NCBI RefSeq assembly: GCF_011764505.1
Contig: NZ_AP022839.1
Span: 1,223,001 to 1,287,000 of the forward strand
Length of the DNA: 64,000 bases
Origin: Legionella antarctica
GTDB lineage: Bacteria; Pseudomonadota; Gammaproteobacteria; Legionellales; Legionellaceae
Direction: 5' to 3'
The position numbers and the translations under genes are program-made. The notes beneath the pieces were generated by a model. The model did not search any database, was not told the DNA's origin, and was given only the letters and a program-made list of their open reading frames with translations. This document shows, piece after piece, positions 27,695 to 36,076 of this stretch (the stretch's first letter is position 1; every line of letters starts with the position of its first letter).

Positions 27695-27863
27695 GTTACT
27701 TACTCCTAGTTTATTTAAAAAACGAGAAAAGGGTATCATTTGGCTTTAAGATTTACAACTTAGAGGAACATAATCATCGATTTTATATATTTTTAATAAC
27801 TTGGTATAACGAAGCCCCCAAGTGAGAGCCCTCGAAATTTTGTAAGAATAGGTTAATTGGGGA

Positions 27864-28643
27864 TTATTTTCCCGGCAGCGAATTAAGTATTTTAATATTT
27901 AAGATTTTCCATTTTCCGTTTTCTTGTATTAATTGGTAGGCAACGGGAGTCGTTGTACCGTCTTTTGCTGTTAAAATCCCAGCCAGATACCCTGTGTTGT
28001 TTACTATTTTTCGTTCACTGAAATTGGAACTGGCATTATTTATTAAAGCAGGGAATTGAGCGACGTAACTCCTAAAGCCGTCTATGGAAATATTCTTTTG
28101 AAATTCAGTAGAGTTATAGGCGTATGCTTTTTCCATTTGACCTGTTTGCAAGGCAGTCAGTTGATGATCAACTACTGTAATCAGAGAGCTTGTCGCATAG
28201 GTTAATACTGCAGTTATAGATACGATAATTACTGCGAGGCAGGCCATCACTGAGCTAATAAGGAGAATTAATTCTTTCACAGGCGGGAGCTTGTAGGAGA
28301 CTTCTAATCTATTTCCGTTTTTGTCTTCAAATTTGTTTTTAACAATTACAATTACATCAATGAGTGCCCAAACCCCGATTGCGCCTCCAGAAAGCAGCAT
28401 TAAAATTCCAGTCCATATTTTACCGACATAAAAGCGATGTGCACCAAGCATTCCTAAAAAAATACAGAGTATCAGAGCTGCTTTACCTGATTTAGAACTC
28501 TGATTCTCCTTTAATGGGGCAGAATTTTTAACAGCTTGCGATTGAATCGTCGCTTGTTCTGTCCTGGTTCCACATTTTGAACAAAACAAAGCATCTGAAT
28601 CCAGAGGGTTACCACATCGCAAACAAAAATTATTCGTGTTCAT
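27864..28643 (-). CDS. Zinc-ribbon, TM2-domain membrane protein
   Basis: 259 residues from MNTNNFCLRCGNPL. Residues 7-26 are a zinc ribbon with two Cys pairs (CLRCG and CSKCG). After a polar linker comes a TM2 domain (LCIFLGMLGAHRFYVGKIWT, then GVWALIDVIVIVKN), two helices joined by the family's G-x-H-R-F-Y turn. A further helix lies at about 120-150. The C-terminal 100 residues (MEKAYAYNSTEFQKN, GTTTPVAYQLIQENGKWKIL) look like a DUF4864/NTF2-like domain. The domain order is common among bacterial TM2 proteins; the role is unknown. The longer frame to 28667 has no ribosome site. Confidence 0.75.
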   Translation of the reverse strand: MNTNNFCLRCGNPLDSDALFCSKCGTRTEQATIQSQAVKNSAPLKENQSSKSGKAALILCIFLGMLGAHRFYVGKIWTGILMLLSGGAIGVWALIDVIVIVKNKFEDKNGNRLEVSYKLPPVKELILLISSVMACLAVIIVSITAVLTYATSSLITVVDHQLTALQTGQMEKAYAYNSTEFQKNISIDGFRSYVAQFPALINNASSNFSERKIVNNTGYLAGILTAKDGTTTPVAYQLIQENGKWKILNIKILNSLPGK

Positions 28644-28742
28644 ATTTATTCTCTTACGGGATACCAATTCAACAGTTGAATTAAGTTCAATAATTTTTAA
28701 TATAAAGCATAGGACATTATCCGAATAACGAATAAAGCCAGC

Positions 28743-30206
28743 TTAACAGTTTATCCCAAGTGAGCTTTGATTTATATCTTCATGAAGGAGTTGACCATCA
28801 ATAGTATCTAACATTAATTGAATTTGTTTTTCATACATGCGTCGTTCATATCCCCCTTCTAATCCCCAGTATATGCTTTCAATTAACTCTTTATTTTCAC
28901 TATAAAGAGTTAAGATTTCCTCAAAAAAATAGGATAGGTCTCCATCATTAAAACGGGTCGTACCAGCCTCTGATTGGCTCATCATGCGGTCATTTATAAA
29001 CTTGCCACAGTACGCTGTTTCATTTTCGTGGGAATCCCAACCGGTGGCTAAATAAAGAACTATTTTTTGGCCAGTTCTTTTGGCATTGACAATATTTTCT
29101 TTTATTTTACCAAGGGAAAAAAGGAGCGCTGGATGTATTGAAATAGAGCTCCGGATCGTCAGTTTTAAATCGACTGCATAATAGTCCATTTGATTTTGAT
29201 GCCAGCTTTTAATTTGTTGCTGTTCTGCTTTTCCTTGAGTCTGGAATTCGTACTCGATAAAAGAGTGATCTTGGTGGGGGTATACTCTAGAATCAAAAAT
29301 ATCGATGTGGCATATATCCAGACAGGAAAAAGATTCTCTTAATACCGCGGATAATCCGTTGTCTCTATTTACGTCAGGACCAATAATGATGTGTTTTAGA
29401 GGATTAGGATGAGTTAATTCCGCATTTTTAATTAGAATAGCAATTTTGTTGAAAATACAAAAACCGGAACTTTCCCGGCTAAATGCATGATGCGTGGGTA
29501 AGCCAAAAGAAAAATAGCATTTAGCGGGATGCATTAAGGTGGTTGCGATATCTTTTATTAACAGTTCAAAAGTGTGGGGTGTGATTAGAATATCTGCATT
29601 TATTTTTTTTAGTCCTGTGCGTTGCGCATCAATTGAGTAGCTGATGATTTTTTTCAAATAGTCTATTGGATGAACTGCAAGGAGGGGTTGAAAAATCCTA
29701 TCTTGTGATGAGATCTGCTTTAACAGAGCAAATGCTTCTTTTTTACAGCCTTTATTAATGGCAGCAAATAATTCCTCCCAAACCTGGGGCAGGCTCACAT
29801 CCTCTGTAGTAATAACAGGAAGCATGGAGTGTTTTTTTTGTCCTTTTCTTATGGCATTACTCATGTGTATTAATCGTATATTTTGATCTTCTATTCCCCC
29901 GGCAGGCATACCTTTCATTTGCTCCACATGTTGTTCTGAAGGAATTTGAATAAAACATTCTGATGGCTCGGAATTCATTTGATCATCAAGAGATTGAAGC
30001 AGTTTTAGTGCTTCTCTTTTTAAACCCAATCCAATGTTTGCAAACTCAGTATCTTGCGTGTAGTTTTTAAGTTCAAGAAGGTAATCCTTTAACCGGGAGG
30101 ATGTTTGTATCTCCTCTGGATTTGAACTACTGATATTTGTAATGCAGCATAGAATTCTCTTTTCCAATAAAGATAACGAAGGTTCTATAAAAAATTTTCT
30201 ATTCAT
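28743..30206 (-). CDS. Histone-deacetylase-fold protein, candidate effector (LphD-like?)
   Basis: 487 residues. The first 170 are helical and unassigned. Residues 200-460 match the arginase/deacetylase fold: GLPTHHAF (paired His239-His240), SSGFCIFNKIAI (the family's GFC-x-N), IIIGPDVNRDNGLS (Asp278, first zinc ligand), SRVYPHQD, ATGWDSHENE (Asp391, second zinc ligand) and GLEGGY (Tyr453, the transition-state Tyr). One ligand normally His is Asn280 here (D-V-N where HDACs have D-x-H). Legionella pneumophila secretes an HDAC effector, LphD, that acts on host histone H3; this may be a relative, judged only by fold and length of the tail after the Tyr. No signal peptide or membrane segment. Its start is supported by AGGAACAATCC upstream. 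Confidence 0.65.
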   Translation of the reverse strand: MNRKFFIEPSLSLLEKRILCCITNISSSNPEEIQTSSRLKDYLLELKNYTQDTEFANIGLGLKREALKLLQSLDDQMNSEPSECFIQIPSEQHVEQMKGMPAGGIEDQNIRLIHMSNAIRKGQKKHSMLPVITTEDVSLPQVWEELFAAINKGCKKEAFALLKQISSQDRIFQPLLAVHPIDYLKKIISYSIDAQRTGLKKINADILITPHTFELLIKDIATTLMHPAKCYFSFGLPTHHAFSRESSGFCIFNKIAILIKNAELTHPNPLKHIIIGPDVNRDNGLSAVLRESFSCLDICHIDIFDSRVYPHQDHSFIEYEFQTQGKAEQQQIKSWHQNQMDYYAVDLKLTIRSSISIHPALLFSLGKIKENIVNAKRTGQKIVLYLATGWDSHENETAYCGKFINDRMMSQSEAGTTRFNDGDLSYFFEEILTLYSENKELIESIYWGLEGGYERRMYEKQIQLMLDTIDGQLLHEDINQSSLGINC

Positions 30207-30374
30207 GGATTGTTCCTAAGAAAATTAGTACGTTCATTAATCAGTGTATCTATAATAACTAGTCTAGGCTAGGAGAGAAATCCTCGTAGAAAAAACTGTT
30301 CAAATCGATCACTATTAATTATAGTTAATAATTATGTACACTGTTTTTGCACTGTAACGAAGGGGCTTTGAATC

Positions 30375-30779
30375 ATGATTCGCCATAAGATAATACAACT
30401 ACCTGCAAAACCTTTTGGTGCACATCTTATTACAAAAGAAATAGGCAACGAGTTAGAGCATACTGGGTCAGGCATTCTTCATCTTTTTATTCAACACACA
30501 TCAGCTGCTTTGGCTTTAAACGAAAACGCCTCATCAGATGTTTTGATGGATGTGCAGGATTTTTTTAGTGCCCTGGTACCTGAAAGTAATCGTTATAGAC
30601 ACAGGGAAGAGGGGGCTGATGATATGCCCGCTCATATTAAATCCATATTATGCAATACCTCTTTAACTATCCCTTTTGAAGATAATCGATTATTGTTGGG
30701 TGTCTGGCAGGGGATATACTTAATGGAGTTTAGGAGGAAAGCAGGCCCAAGGAGTATTGTTTTAACCCAGTTTTCATAA
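30375..30779 (+). CDS. YjbQ family protein (UPF0047)
   Basis: 134 residues, the full length of the YjbQ/UPF0047 family. Conserved pieces visible: GILHLFIQHTSAALALNENA, DVQDFFSALVP, HREEGADDMPAHIKSIL and LLGVWQGIYLMEFR. The family is annotated as a secondary thiamine-phosphate synthase from complementation work in E. coli; its true role is unsettled. Catalytic and metal positions expected from the family (His in QHTSA, Asp-Asp-Met-Pro-Ala-His) are present. It starts divergently from the HDAC-like gene, about 170 bases away. GAAGGGG lies upstream of the ATG. Confidence 0.9.
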   Translation: MIRHKIIQLPAKPFGAHLITKEIGNELEHTGSGILHLFIQHTSAALALNENASSDVLMDVQDFFSALVPESNRYRHREEGADDMPAHIKSILCNTSLTIPFEDNRLLLGVWQGIYLMEFRRKAGPRSIVLTQFS

Positions 30780-30926
30780 AGCCTTTAATTCTAATAATTT
30801 CATATAAGCTTTGGTCAGAGTACATCCTCATGATCAAAAACAATCCATTTCAGGAAGAAATTACTTGATTTTACCAACGCATACTGATTAATATTCGCAC
30901 CTATATTAACGGTAATAGGATAAAAT

Positions 30927-31322
30927 ATGTCGGGTTTTTTTAATAGACAAAGCTCCTGGAAACTGTGTTTACAGGCTGTGAACCTTGCCGCTCTTACTAT
31001 AGCGGCATATGATTTATATCAGAATCCAGACAAACTGGGTCAAAATGGTTTTGACATCGCAGTCCACGCCCTTAATTTTCTTTCTTTAAGAGAGAACGTA
31101 GACATAGTTGAAGCTTTTCTTGTTTCCAATCTTAATGGTGCTCAGTTAGGTGTTCTTTATTCCGGTGCTGTCTCTGGATGTGCTAGTCTTTCTAGGCCAT
31201 TACTCGCAGTAGCGGCGGATGTGGTAGTACATGCTCTGAGTGGCACTTCCATATTTTTTTGTCCTGAAGAAGAATTACAGAGTGAAGAAGAAAACAAAGC
31301 CAACGGACTAAAAATAAATTGA
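30927..31322 (+). CDS. Unknown small Legionella-type protein
   Basis: 131 residues, family not recognised. It is helical, with hydrophobic stretches at about 13-28 (KLCLQAVNLAALTIAAYDLY) and 70-110 (GAQLGVLYSGAVSGCASL, LLAVAADVVVHALSG) that may touch a membrane, and an acidic tail (CPEEELQSEEENK). AATAGGA precedes the start. The general plan resembles the Ala-rich protein at 10565, but I see no clear sequence match. Single gene with a stem-loop after its stop. Confidence 0.5.
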   Translation: MSGFFNRQSSWKLCLQAVNLAALTIAAYDLYQNPDKLGQNGFDIAVHALNFLSLRENVDIVEAFLVSNLNGAQLGVLYSGAVSGCASLSRPLLAVAADVVVHALSGTSIFFCPEEELQSEEENKANGLKIN

Positions 31323-31340
31323 TCCTGTCAGCTCTCACTG

Positions 31341-31374
31341 TTGTTCCTGGTGTTTTATGTTAAATCAGGAACAA
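31341..31374 (+). terminator. Terminator-like stem-loop after the 30927 gene
   Basis: TTGTTCCTG (31341-31349) pairs with CAGGAACAA (31366-31374). The loop is 16 bases and the T run after it is short (CTGTTT), so termination may be weak. Confidence 0.5.
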
Positions 31375-31630
31375 CTGTTTATGCATTGTAAAGTAGTAGT
31401 AATGACTCCTGTTTCCGTACTAGCATCGACGTCGCGCGGTTAAGTCACAATAAAAAGTCTTTATATGAAATTAAAACATCTCACGCCATAAGGTTCCTCA
31501 TCTAGGAATGAGCCTTCGTCTTTTTAGTCAAAAGAACTTAATAATCATTTTTTAAATGTACTCAACATGTTTAATTTTGAGCTATATTAAAGTGTATAGG
31601 AATACAAAAAAAATAAATAAAGGACATATT
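31375..31630. other. Intergenic region before the L,D-transpeptidase gene
   Basis: About 256 bases without a gene. An AAGG ... CCTT hairpin near 31490-31516 followed by GTCTTTTTAG may be a second terminator. The rest is AT-rich. Confidence 0.35.
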
Positions 31631-32866
31631 ATGAGTCATATTCTGCTATTGCTTTTAGCAGTAACCCATTCTGGACTCTCTTTACCTCCTATGGAATTTA
31701 TGCAAGAAAAGCTATTCAACATAGCAAAAAATGTTATCAATGAGATACCCTCAATAACAATGCCGCTGAATGAAATTAAGGGCATGTTGCATCAACAGGC
31801 TCCTGATTTAAATGGACTCGTGATCAACAAGGTGTTAACAACCTTAAAATGTGCCGTGGAGTACAATGTCGAGCATAATAATATTTTAACGATTATTGAT
31901 TATTCTCTTCCCTCAAATGAAAAACGTTTATGGGTATTTGATTTAAGGGATAAGAAATTATTGTTTTATACCTACGTGTCTCATGGCATTACGTCCGGGA
32001 CTTTAGCAACTAATTATTTTTCAAATAAATACAACAGTAAAGCCACTAGTCTTGGTGTCTATAAAACTGAGAAAGCATATTACGGTCGTGAAGGGCTATC
32101 TTTACGTCTGGGTGGCCTGGATGCAAATTTTAATGATAATGCCTCCGGTCGAGCAATTGTAATGCATGGTGGATGGTATGTTGATGAGCAGTTCATTAAA
32201 AGGTATGGCAGACCCGGTCGCAGTTGGGGGTGTCCTGCTCTTCCCTTAAGTTTATATCAACCCATAATTAATACCATCAAGGATAACTCTTTACTGGTAG
32301 CCTATTACCCAAGCGATGCCTGGTTTGTAAAATCAAAATTTCTTAATTGCGGTAACGTGCAGGAAGCTTCTCATTCAATGACCGTTCTCAAAGAACCTGA
32401 AAAAGCTAAGGGTAATAGTGAACAGCGAGAAGATGTCCTATTTGCCAATATCAGTAAAACGATGAAGCATGCGGATGATAATCCTATAGTGGTGATGTCA
32501 GCAGATAACTATGAGCGAATATTTCATACTCAAGCCCCTTTGGGGCGCATGCTTAGGCGCCAAATTAACGATATGGAATATATTGCTTTGAGTAATGCTG
32601 AGTTTCATACTTTGGCAGTTCATAGCAACTCTCAGGATAATGAGAATTTAAATGCCGTCCACTTTGTCGTTCCAGTGATTATAAAAGATCGAGGGTACTA
32701 TGAAACTCAGATGAAAATTTTAGATATGGGAAAAATCAAGGATATTCGATTTAATGCCGATCTATCCCAGGCTGAACCTGTGACACATTACTCTGTTATT
32801 TTTGAAACAAAGCCTGCCGTAAATTTAAAAGCAACAAACCGATTTATCCGCTGGTTGGGTCTATGA
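31631..32866 (+). CDS. Murein L,D-transpeptidase catalytic domain (YkuD_2) protein
   Basis: 411 residues from the ATG at 31631, chosen because AAAGGA lies upstream and a signal peptide (MSHILLLLLAVTHSGLS) starts there; a frame to 31556 has neither. The catalytic domain spans about 60-235: VFDLRDKKLLFYTYVSHG, then AIVMHGGWYVDEQF (His179) and GRPGRSWGCPALP (Ser198-x-Gly-Cys201, the nucleophile). This is the YkuD_2 version of the fold, which transfers or cleaves peptidoglycan stem peptides in the periplasm. The remaining 175 residues (SHSMTVLKEPEKAKG and on) are an extra region I do not recognise; it is predicted soluble and charged. Confidence 0.85.
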   Translation: MSHILLLLLAVTHSGLSLPPMEFMQEKLFNIAKNVINEIPSITMPLNEIKGMLHQQAPDLNGLVINKVLTTLKCAVEYNVEHNNILTIIDYSLPSNEKRLWVFDLRDKKLLFYTYVSHGITSGTLATNYFSNKYNSKATSLGVYKTEKAYYGREGLSLRLGGLDANFNDNASGRAIVMHGGWYVDEQFIKRYGRPGRSWGCPALPLSLYQPIINTIKDNSLLVAYYPSDAWFVKSKFLNCGNVQEASHSMTVLKEPEKAKGNSEQREDVLFANISKTMKHADDNPIVVMSADNYERIFHTQAPLGRMLRRQINDMEYIALSNAEFHTLAVHSNSQDNENLNAVHFVVPVIIKDRGYYETQMKILDMGKIKDIRFNADLSQAEPVTHYSVIFETKPAVNLKATNRFIRWLGL

Positions 32867-33047
32867 AAAGAGGTATCTTTAAATTTTGCGTAGATCAAGA
32901 GAGTTGCGAAACAATACCTGAACCACGGATCACTAACATTTAGACGAGTAGTTTCGTGATTTTGGCGACACGCTCCTCCCGATTTCCCCATAACTCAACT
33001 AATTGGGGCGGATTTTTTTCGGGTAATACCTGAAACAGATGATTAAA

Positions 33048-33287
33048 CTAAATTTCTTTCAGGTAATCATCCACTTCGCTGCGATATGTCGGGTCGTTTA
33101 AACGAATTCCATCATCCTCAATTTGGATTGGATGTTTTTTGTTTATTGAAACAAACACGACCAAATCAATGAATGCCAGTGATTCCCGGATGGGGTCAAT
33201 AAGAGTTTGAACAAATTGATCATCCATATCAGTTTGTTGGTAACGAGCTGAGTACATAGAGTAGGCAATATAAGGATCTATTCGAGT
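33048..33287 (-). pseudogene. C-terminal fragment of an NTPase-like protein
   Basis: About 79 codons reading RIDPYIAYSMYSARYQQTDM, then QFVQTLIDPIRESLAFIDLV and FVSINKKHPIQIEDDGIRL, and ending DYLKEI. An in-frame TGA lies just before Thr at 33287, and no start with a ribosome site is found, though ATG 33257 is available. The layout recalls the end of the AAA_28/NadR-type kinases, with the Walker A part absent. I judge it a remnant, with moderate doubt. Confidence 0.45.
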
Positions 33288-33300
33288 TCAAGCTGTACCT

Positions 33301-33328
33301 TTGTTCTATAATCAAAATTATAGAACAA
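33301..33328. repeat. Perfect inverted repeat, 12-bp arms
   Basis: TTGTTCTATAAT (33301-33312), loop CAAA, ATTATAGAACAA (33317-33328). It lies between the end of the beta-barrel gene (33446) and the NTPase fragment (33287), both on the minus strand. No T run follows on the minus strand, so it may be an operator rather than a terminator. Confidence 0.7.
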
Positions 33329-33445
33329 TTCAGCAGACTATGTGTAAGTACTACTTCCTTAATTAGATCGGCTGAATGAAAATATAGGAGCATTTTTTGC
33401 ATGCTCTAACCTACATTACTGACAGTTTTATATAACTCCTGGTCA

Positions 33446-34276
33446 TTATGAAAAAAAATAATTTATGCCAATTCGTATTGTATTTTCACTGAATCGAGCC
33501 TCAGATTCAACTGATGCAGTAGCAAAGGGGGTTGGGGGAATTGTATTTATATTTTGGGTAAGATTTAAAAGAGTATGAAGAGGTCCTAGCCGATAGTAAA
33601 TATATTCTACTTTCATGCTCCAGCAAGGTGAAAATAACCATTCTGCGCCACCCCCAGCTGCCCATCCGGCTAAAATTTTACTGTAGTCGATCTCTTCATG
33701 AAAAGGCAAAAAGACCGGGTTAGTTGAGGTTACCGAATAACTGGTTTTCAAAGAGCCCTCTCCATACGCCAACCCCCCTGCGCCATAAATTAAAAATGAA
33801 GGACTTATAAGGACACCTAAACGACCTTTAAGAAGACCCAGATAATTTAATTTTTTGGTGTTTTCAATATTGGCGGTTTGTATTCCCAACTGAGGGGTTG
33901 ATACGAAATTGGTACTCGTGGTTATACCACTTGATTGGTCAATCGCATCCAGATCTGTATCGATGCCTATAACAAGATTATTGGAAAACTGAGAATTGTA
34001 CCCAACTTGACCTCCACCGATAAAACCTTTTGAAGAATTAAAAAGATTTTTGGTTCCTAGTAACCCTAGGGAGGATGATATGGCTTGAGAGTCTGGTAGA
34101 AAAAGAGAATTGGCAAAACCAGCTACCCCTTCATTTTTGATTGTATTGTTTGATGACCATAAGTACCCTGCATTTGCTCCGATATAAAAGCCAGTCCAGC
34201 TCCGATAAATAGCACCAAAAGTATGAGTTCCATATAACACTAAGGTTAAGGAGAGGTAAGTCCATGTTTTATTCAT
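33446..34276 (-). CDS. Outer-membrane beta-barrel protein
   Basis: 276 residues. A signal peptide (MNKTWTYLSLTLVLYGTHTFGA) leads to an eight-stranded OmpA/OprF-like barrel, recognised by alternating strands such as WTGFYIGANAGYLW, GFIGGGQVGYNSQF, YLGLLKGRLGVLIS, FLIYGAGGLAYGEG, GWAAGGGAEWLFS and CWSMKVEYIYYRLG, ending TIRIGINYFFS. The order matches surface antigens of the OMP_b-brl family that are numerous in Legionella. The gene stands alone; AATTATTT precedes its start, with no strong ribosome site. Confidence 0.85.
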   Translation of the reverse strand: MNKTWTYLSLTLVLYGTHTFGAIYRSWTGFYIGANAGYLWSSNNTIKNEGVAGFANSLFLPDSQAISSSLGLLGTKNLFNSSKGFIGGGQVGYNSQFSNNLVIGIDTDLDAIDQSSGITTSTNFVSTPQLGIQTANIENTKKLNYLGLLKGRLGVLISPSFLIYGAGGLAYGEGSLKTSYSVTSTNPVFLPFHEEIDYSKILAGWAAGGGAEWLFSPCWSMKVEYIYYRLGPLHTLLNLTQNINTIPPTPFATASVESEARFSENTIRIGINYFFS

Positions 34277-34735
34277 AAATAATTTTCCAATGATGTAATA
34301 TTTACAGTGTTCTTATTTTGTATCCATCCAAATGAGATGATAAGAGAATTAAAAAACCTAGATACAGTCTATATACCATGCGCAGCCAATAATAGTGGGG
34401 CAAGAAATAAGTGTATCTAAAATATATGATAAAATAATTTAGATCAATTATCTCTAGTTCATATCAGGTTGATATGGGTCCGCATGTCTGGAACAAAATT
34501 AAGGAAAAATAAGAGCTATTCATCCATCATTTATAGTTAAAAATTCACTCAAATTAACCTATTTAAACCTACTCAATACCGTATGAATAGTGATTGCTAC
34601 TACGAATTGTCTTAGGTCATTTTACCACAACTCTATCAGAATGACTTATCCACAAGTCCACAGGTCAGGAGAGCTTCACTTTCTCGTATAGGCCTGTGGG
34701 CCTTGTGGGTAAGTCATGACGCTCTCATTTAGGGT

Positions 34736-35581
34736 TTATGGTCTTTTCCGGCCATAATACACCTCTGCGGGCGTTAAATAATTAAAGGACTGGTGAAGCC
34801 TTCGGTTATTATAATACTCAAAATACTCCGTTAAGGCCAGCTCAACCTCTTCAATTGTATCAAAATCATACCGGTAGATTTTTTCTTGCTTAACACTACG
34901 CCACAATCGCTCGATAAATATATTATCTAAATAACGTCCTCGCCCATCCATGCTGATAGAAATGTGGTGAGATTTTAGCGTATTTATCCAATCTTTTGAG
35001 GTAAATTGAGAACCCTGATCCGTGTTAAAGATCTCACAACGCGAATGCAGCAAAGCGTTTCTAAGCGCCTCAATACAAAATTCAGCCTCCATAGTAGGTG
35101 AAATAGCCCATCCAATCACATAACGACTATACCAGTCCATAATAGCTACTAAATACACATGCTTTCCTTTCATGCGGATGTAGGTGATATCTGCGGCCCA
35201 AACCTGATTTGGTTTGGTGATATCCACCTCTTTTAATAAATAAGGGAACACCTCATGCTCCTTATTGGGAACGCTTGTATTTGGCTTTGGGTAAACAGTC
35301 GATAACCCCATCATTTCCATCAACTTTTTTACTCGACGTTTACCAACAGGATAGCCTACTTCTTTTGACAGCCATCTTGCCCGCTTAATTTTACCTTCAC
35401 ATGGATACTGCAGATAGTGCTCATCAAGTAGCGCCATAAGCGCTTCATCTTCGACAGAAATGGGCTTGGCACTATAATAATAACTTGAAACAGGCAAGTC
35501 TAATAGCAAGCATTGTTCACGAATGGTGAGCTCGGCAAGAGGATCAATCATGACGCGCTTTTCATCCAGACTAAAGTTCAT
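34736..35581 (-). CDS. IS3-A OrfB, copy 3
   Basis: 281 residues, identical to the copies at 15757 and 50221, with the complete Asp-Asp-Glu core (WAADITYIRM, FNTDQGSQF, FIERLWRSVKQE). Confidence 0.95.
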   Translation of the reverse strand: MNFSLDEKRVMIDPLAELTIREQCLLLDLPVSSYYYSAKPISVEDEALMALLDEHYLQYPCEGKIKRARWLSKEVGYPVGKRRVKKLMEMMGLSTVYPKPNTSVPNKEHEVFPYLLKEVDITKPNQVWAADITYIRMKGKHVYLVAIMDWYSRYVIGWAISPTMEAEFCIEALRNALLHSRCEIFNTDQGSQFTSKDWINTLKSHHISISMDGRGRYLDNIFIERLWRSVKQEKIYRYDFDTIEEVELALTEYFEYYNNRRLHQSFNYLTPAEVYYGRKRP

Positions 35582-35855
35582 GCTTTTTTTTTAGCCAAGA
35601 TAGCTGCGCTTGAAGTCGACCAATTTCTTGATATAATGCCTCAACAAGCTGCTCTTGGGACTTGGCTTCTTTTTCATTAGCCCCAGAGAATAAATCGTTA
35701 ATGGCTTTGATGGCCGATTGCTTCCAAGTTTTTACCTGCGTTGCGTGAACACCGTATTCACTGGTAATTTGCGCTTGTGTGAGTTTCCCCTCAATCGCAG
35801 CTAGCGTTATTTTTGCCTTCTTGGCCGCCGTATAATAAGCTCGCTTTTTAGACAT
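35571..35855 (-). CDS. IS3-A OrfA, copy 3
   Basis: 94 residues, the same as the other three OrfA copies, overlapping orfB by 11 bases at the A9 run. Confidence 0.95.
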   Translation of the reverse strand: MSKKRAYYTAAKKAKITLAAIEGKLTQAQITSEYGVHATQVKTWKQSAIKAINDLFSGANEKEAKSQEQLVEALYQEIGRLQAQLSWLKKKHEL

Positions 35856-35973
35856 TTTATTCTCCTCTTTGTATTAAGAAGAATAGCTCTTAAAAAACCT
35901 TTTTTTGTGTCCAGAAAACCGCGCCTATATTAGGTCAATGTCTGCGAAATTTAGTGAGGAGTTTGGTAAATCC

Positions 35974-35997
35974 ACAAATACAAATACAAATACAAAT
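35974..35997. repeat. (ACAAAT)4 hexanucleotide repeat
   Basis: Four exact ACAAAT units right of IS3-A copy 3. They fall within a 39-codon open stretch (ATG 35938 to TAG 36057) that would encode Thr-Asn repeats, but that stretch has no ribosome site because the IS abuts it. Confidence 0.85.
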
Positions 35998-36032
35998 TCA
36001 TTACTGAATTCACCCCGCTATGTTCCTAAAAC

Positions 36033-36070
36033 ACAGATCCCACTATTAGATATATAGCAGAGGGATCTGT
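36033..36070 (-). terminator. Terminator of the LegC-like gene
   Basis: ACAGATCCC (36033-36041) pairs with GGGATCTGT (36062-36070). On the minus strand it comes right after the stop of the LegC-like gene and is followed by GTTTT. The loop is 20 bases. Confidence 0.6.
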
Positions 36071-36076
36071 TTGAAT

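Larger units (their letters stand above)
34470..35932 (-). mobile_element. IS3-family element IS3-A, copy 3 (complete)
   Basis: 1463 bp, bounded by a 3-bp target duplication GGT at 34467-34469 and 35933-35935. It is in the same orientation as copy 2 and has the same sequence as far as compared, including the hairpin at 34641-34717. It sits between the beta-barrel gene's promoter side and the LegC-like gene's terminator side, so no coding region is cut. Confidence 0.96.

Noticed and set aside
35938..36057. 39-codon frame with Thr-Asn repeats after IS3-A copy 3
   Set aside because: It starts two bases after the target duplication with no room for a ribosome site; the repeat is kept as a feature only.
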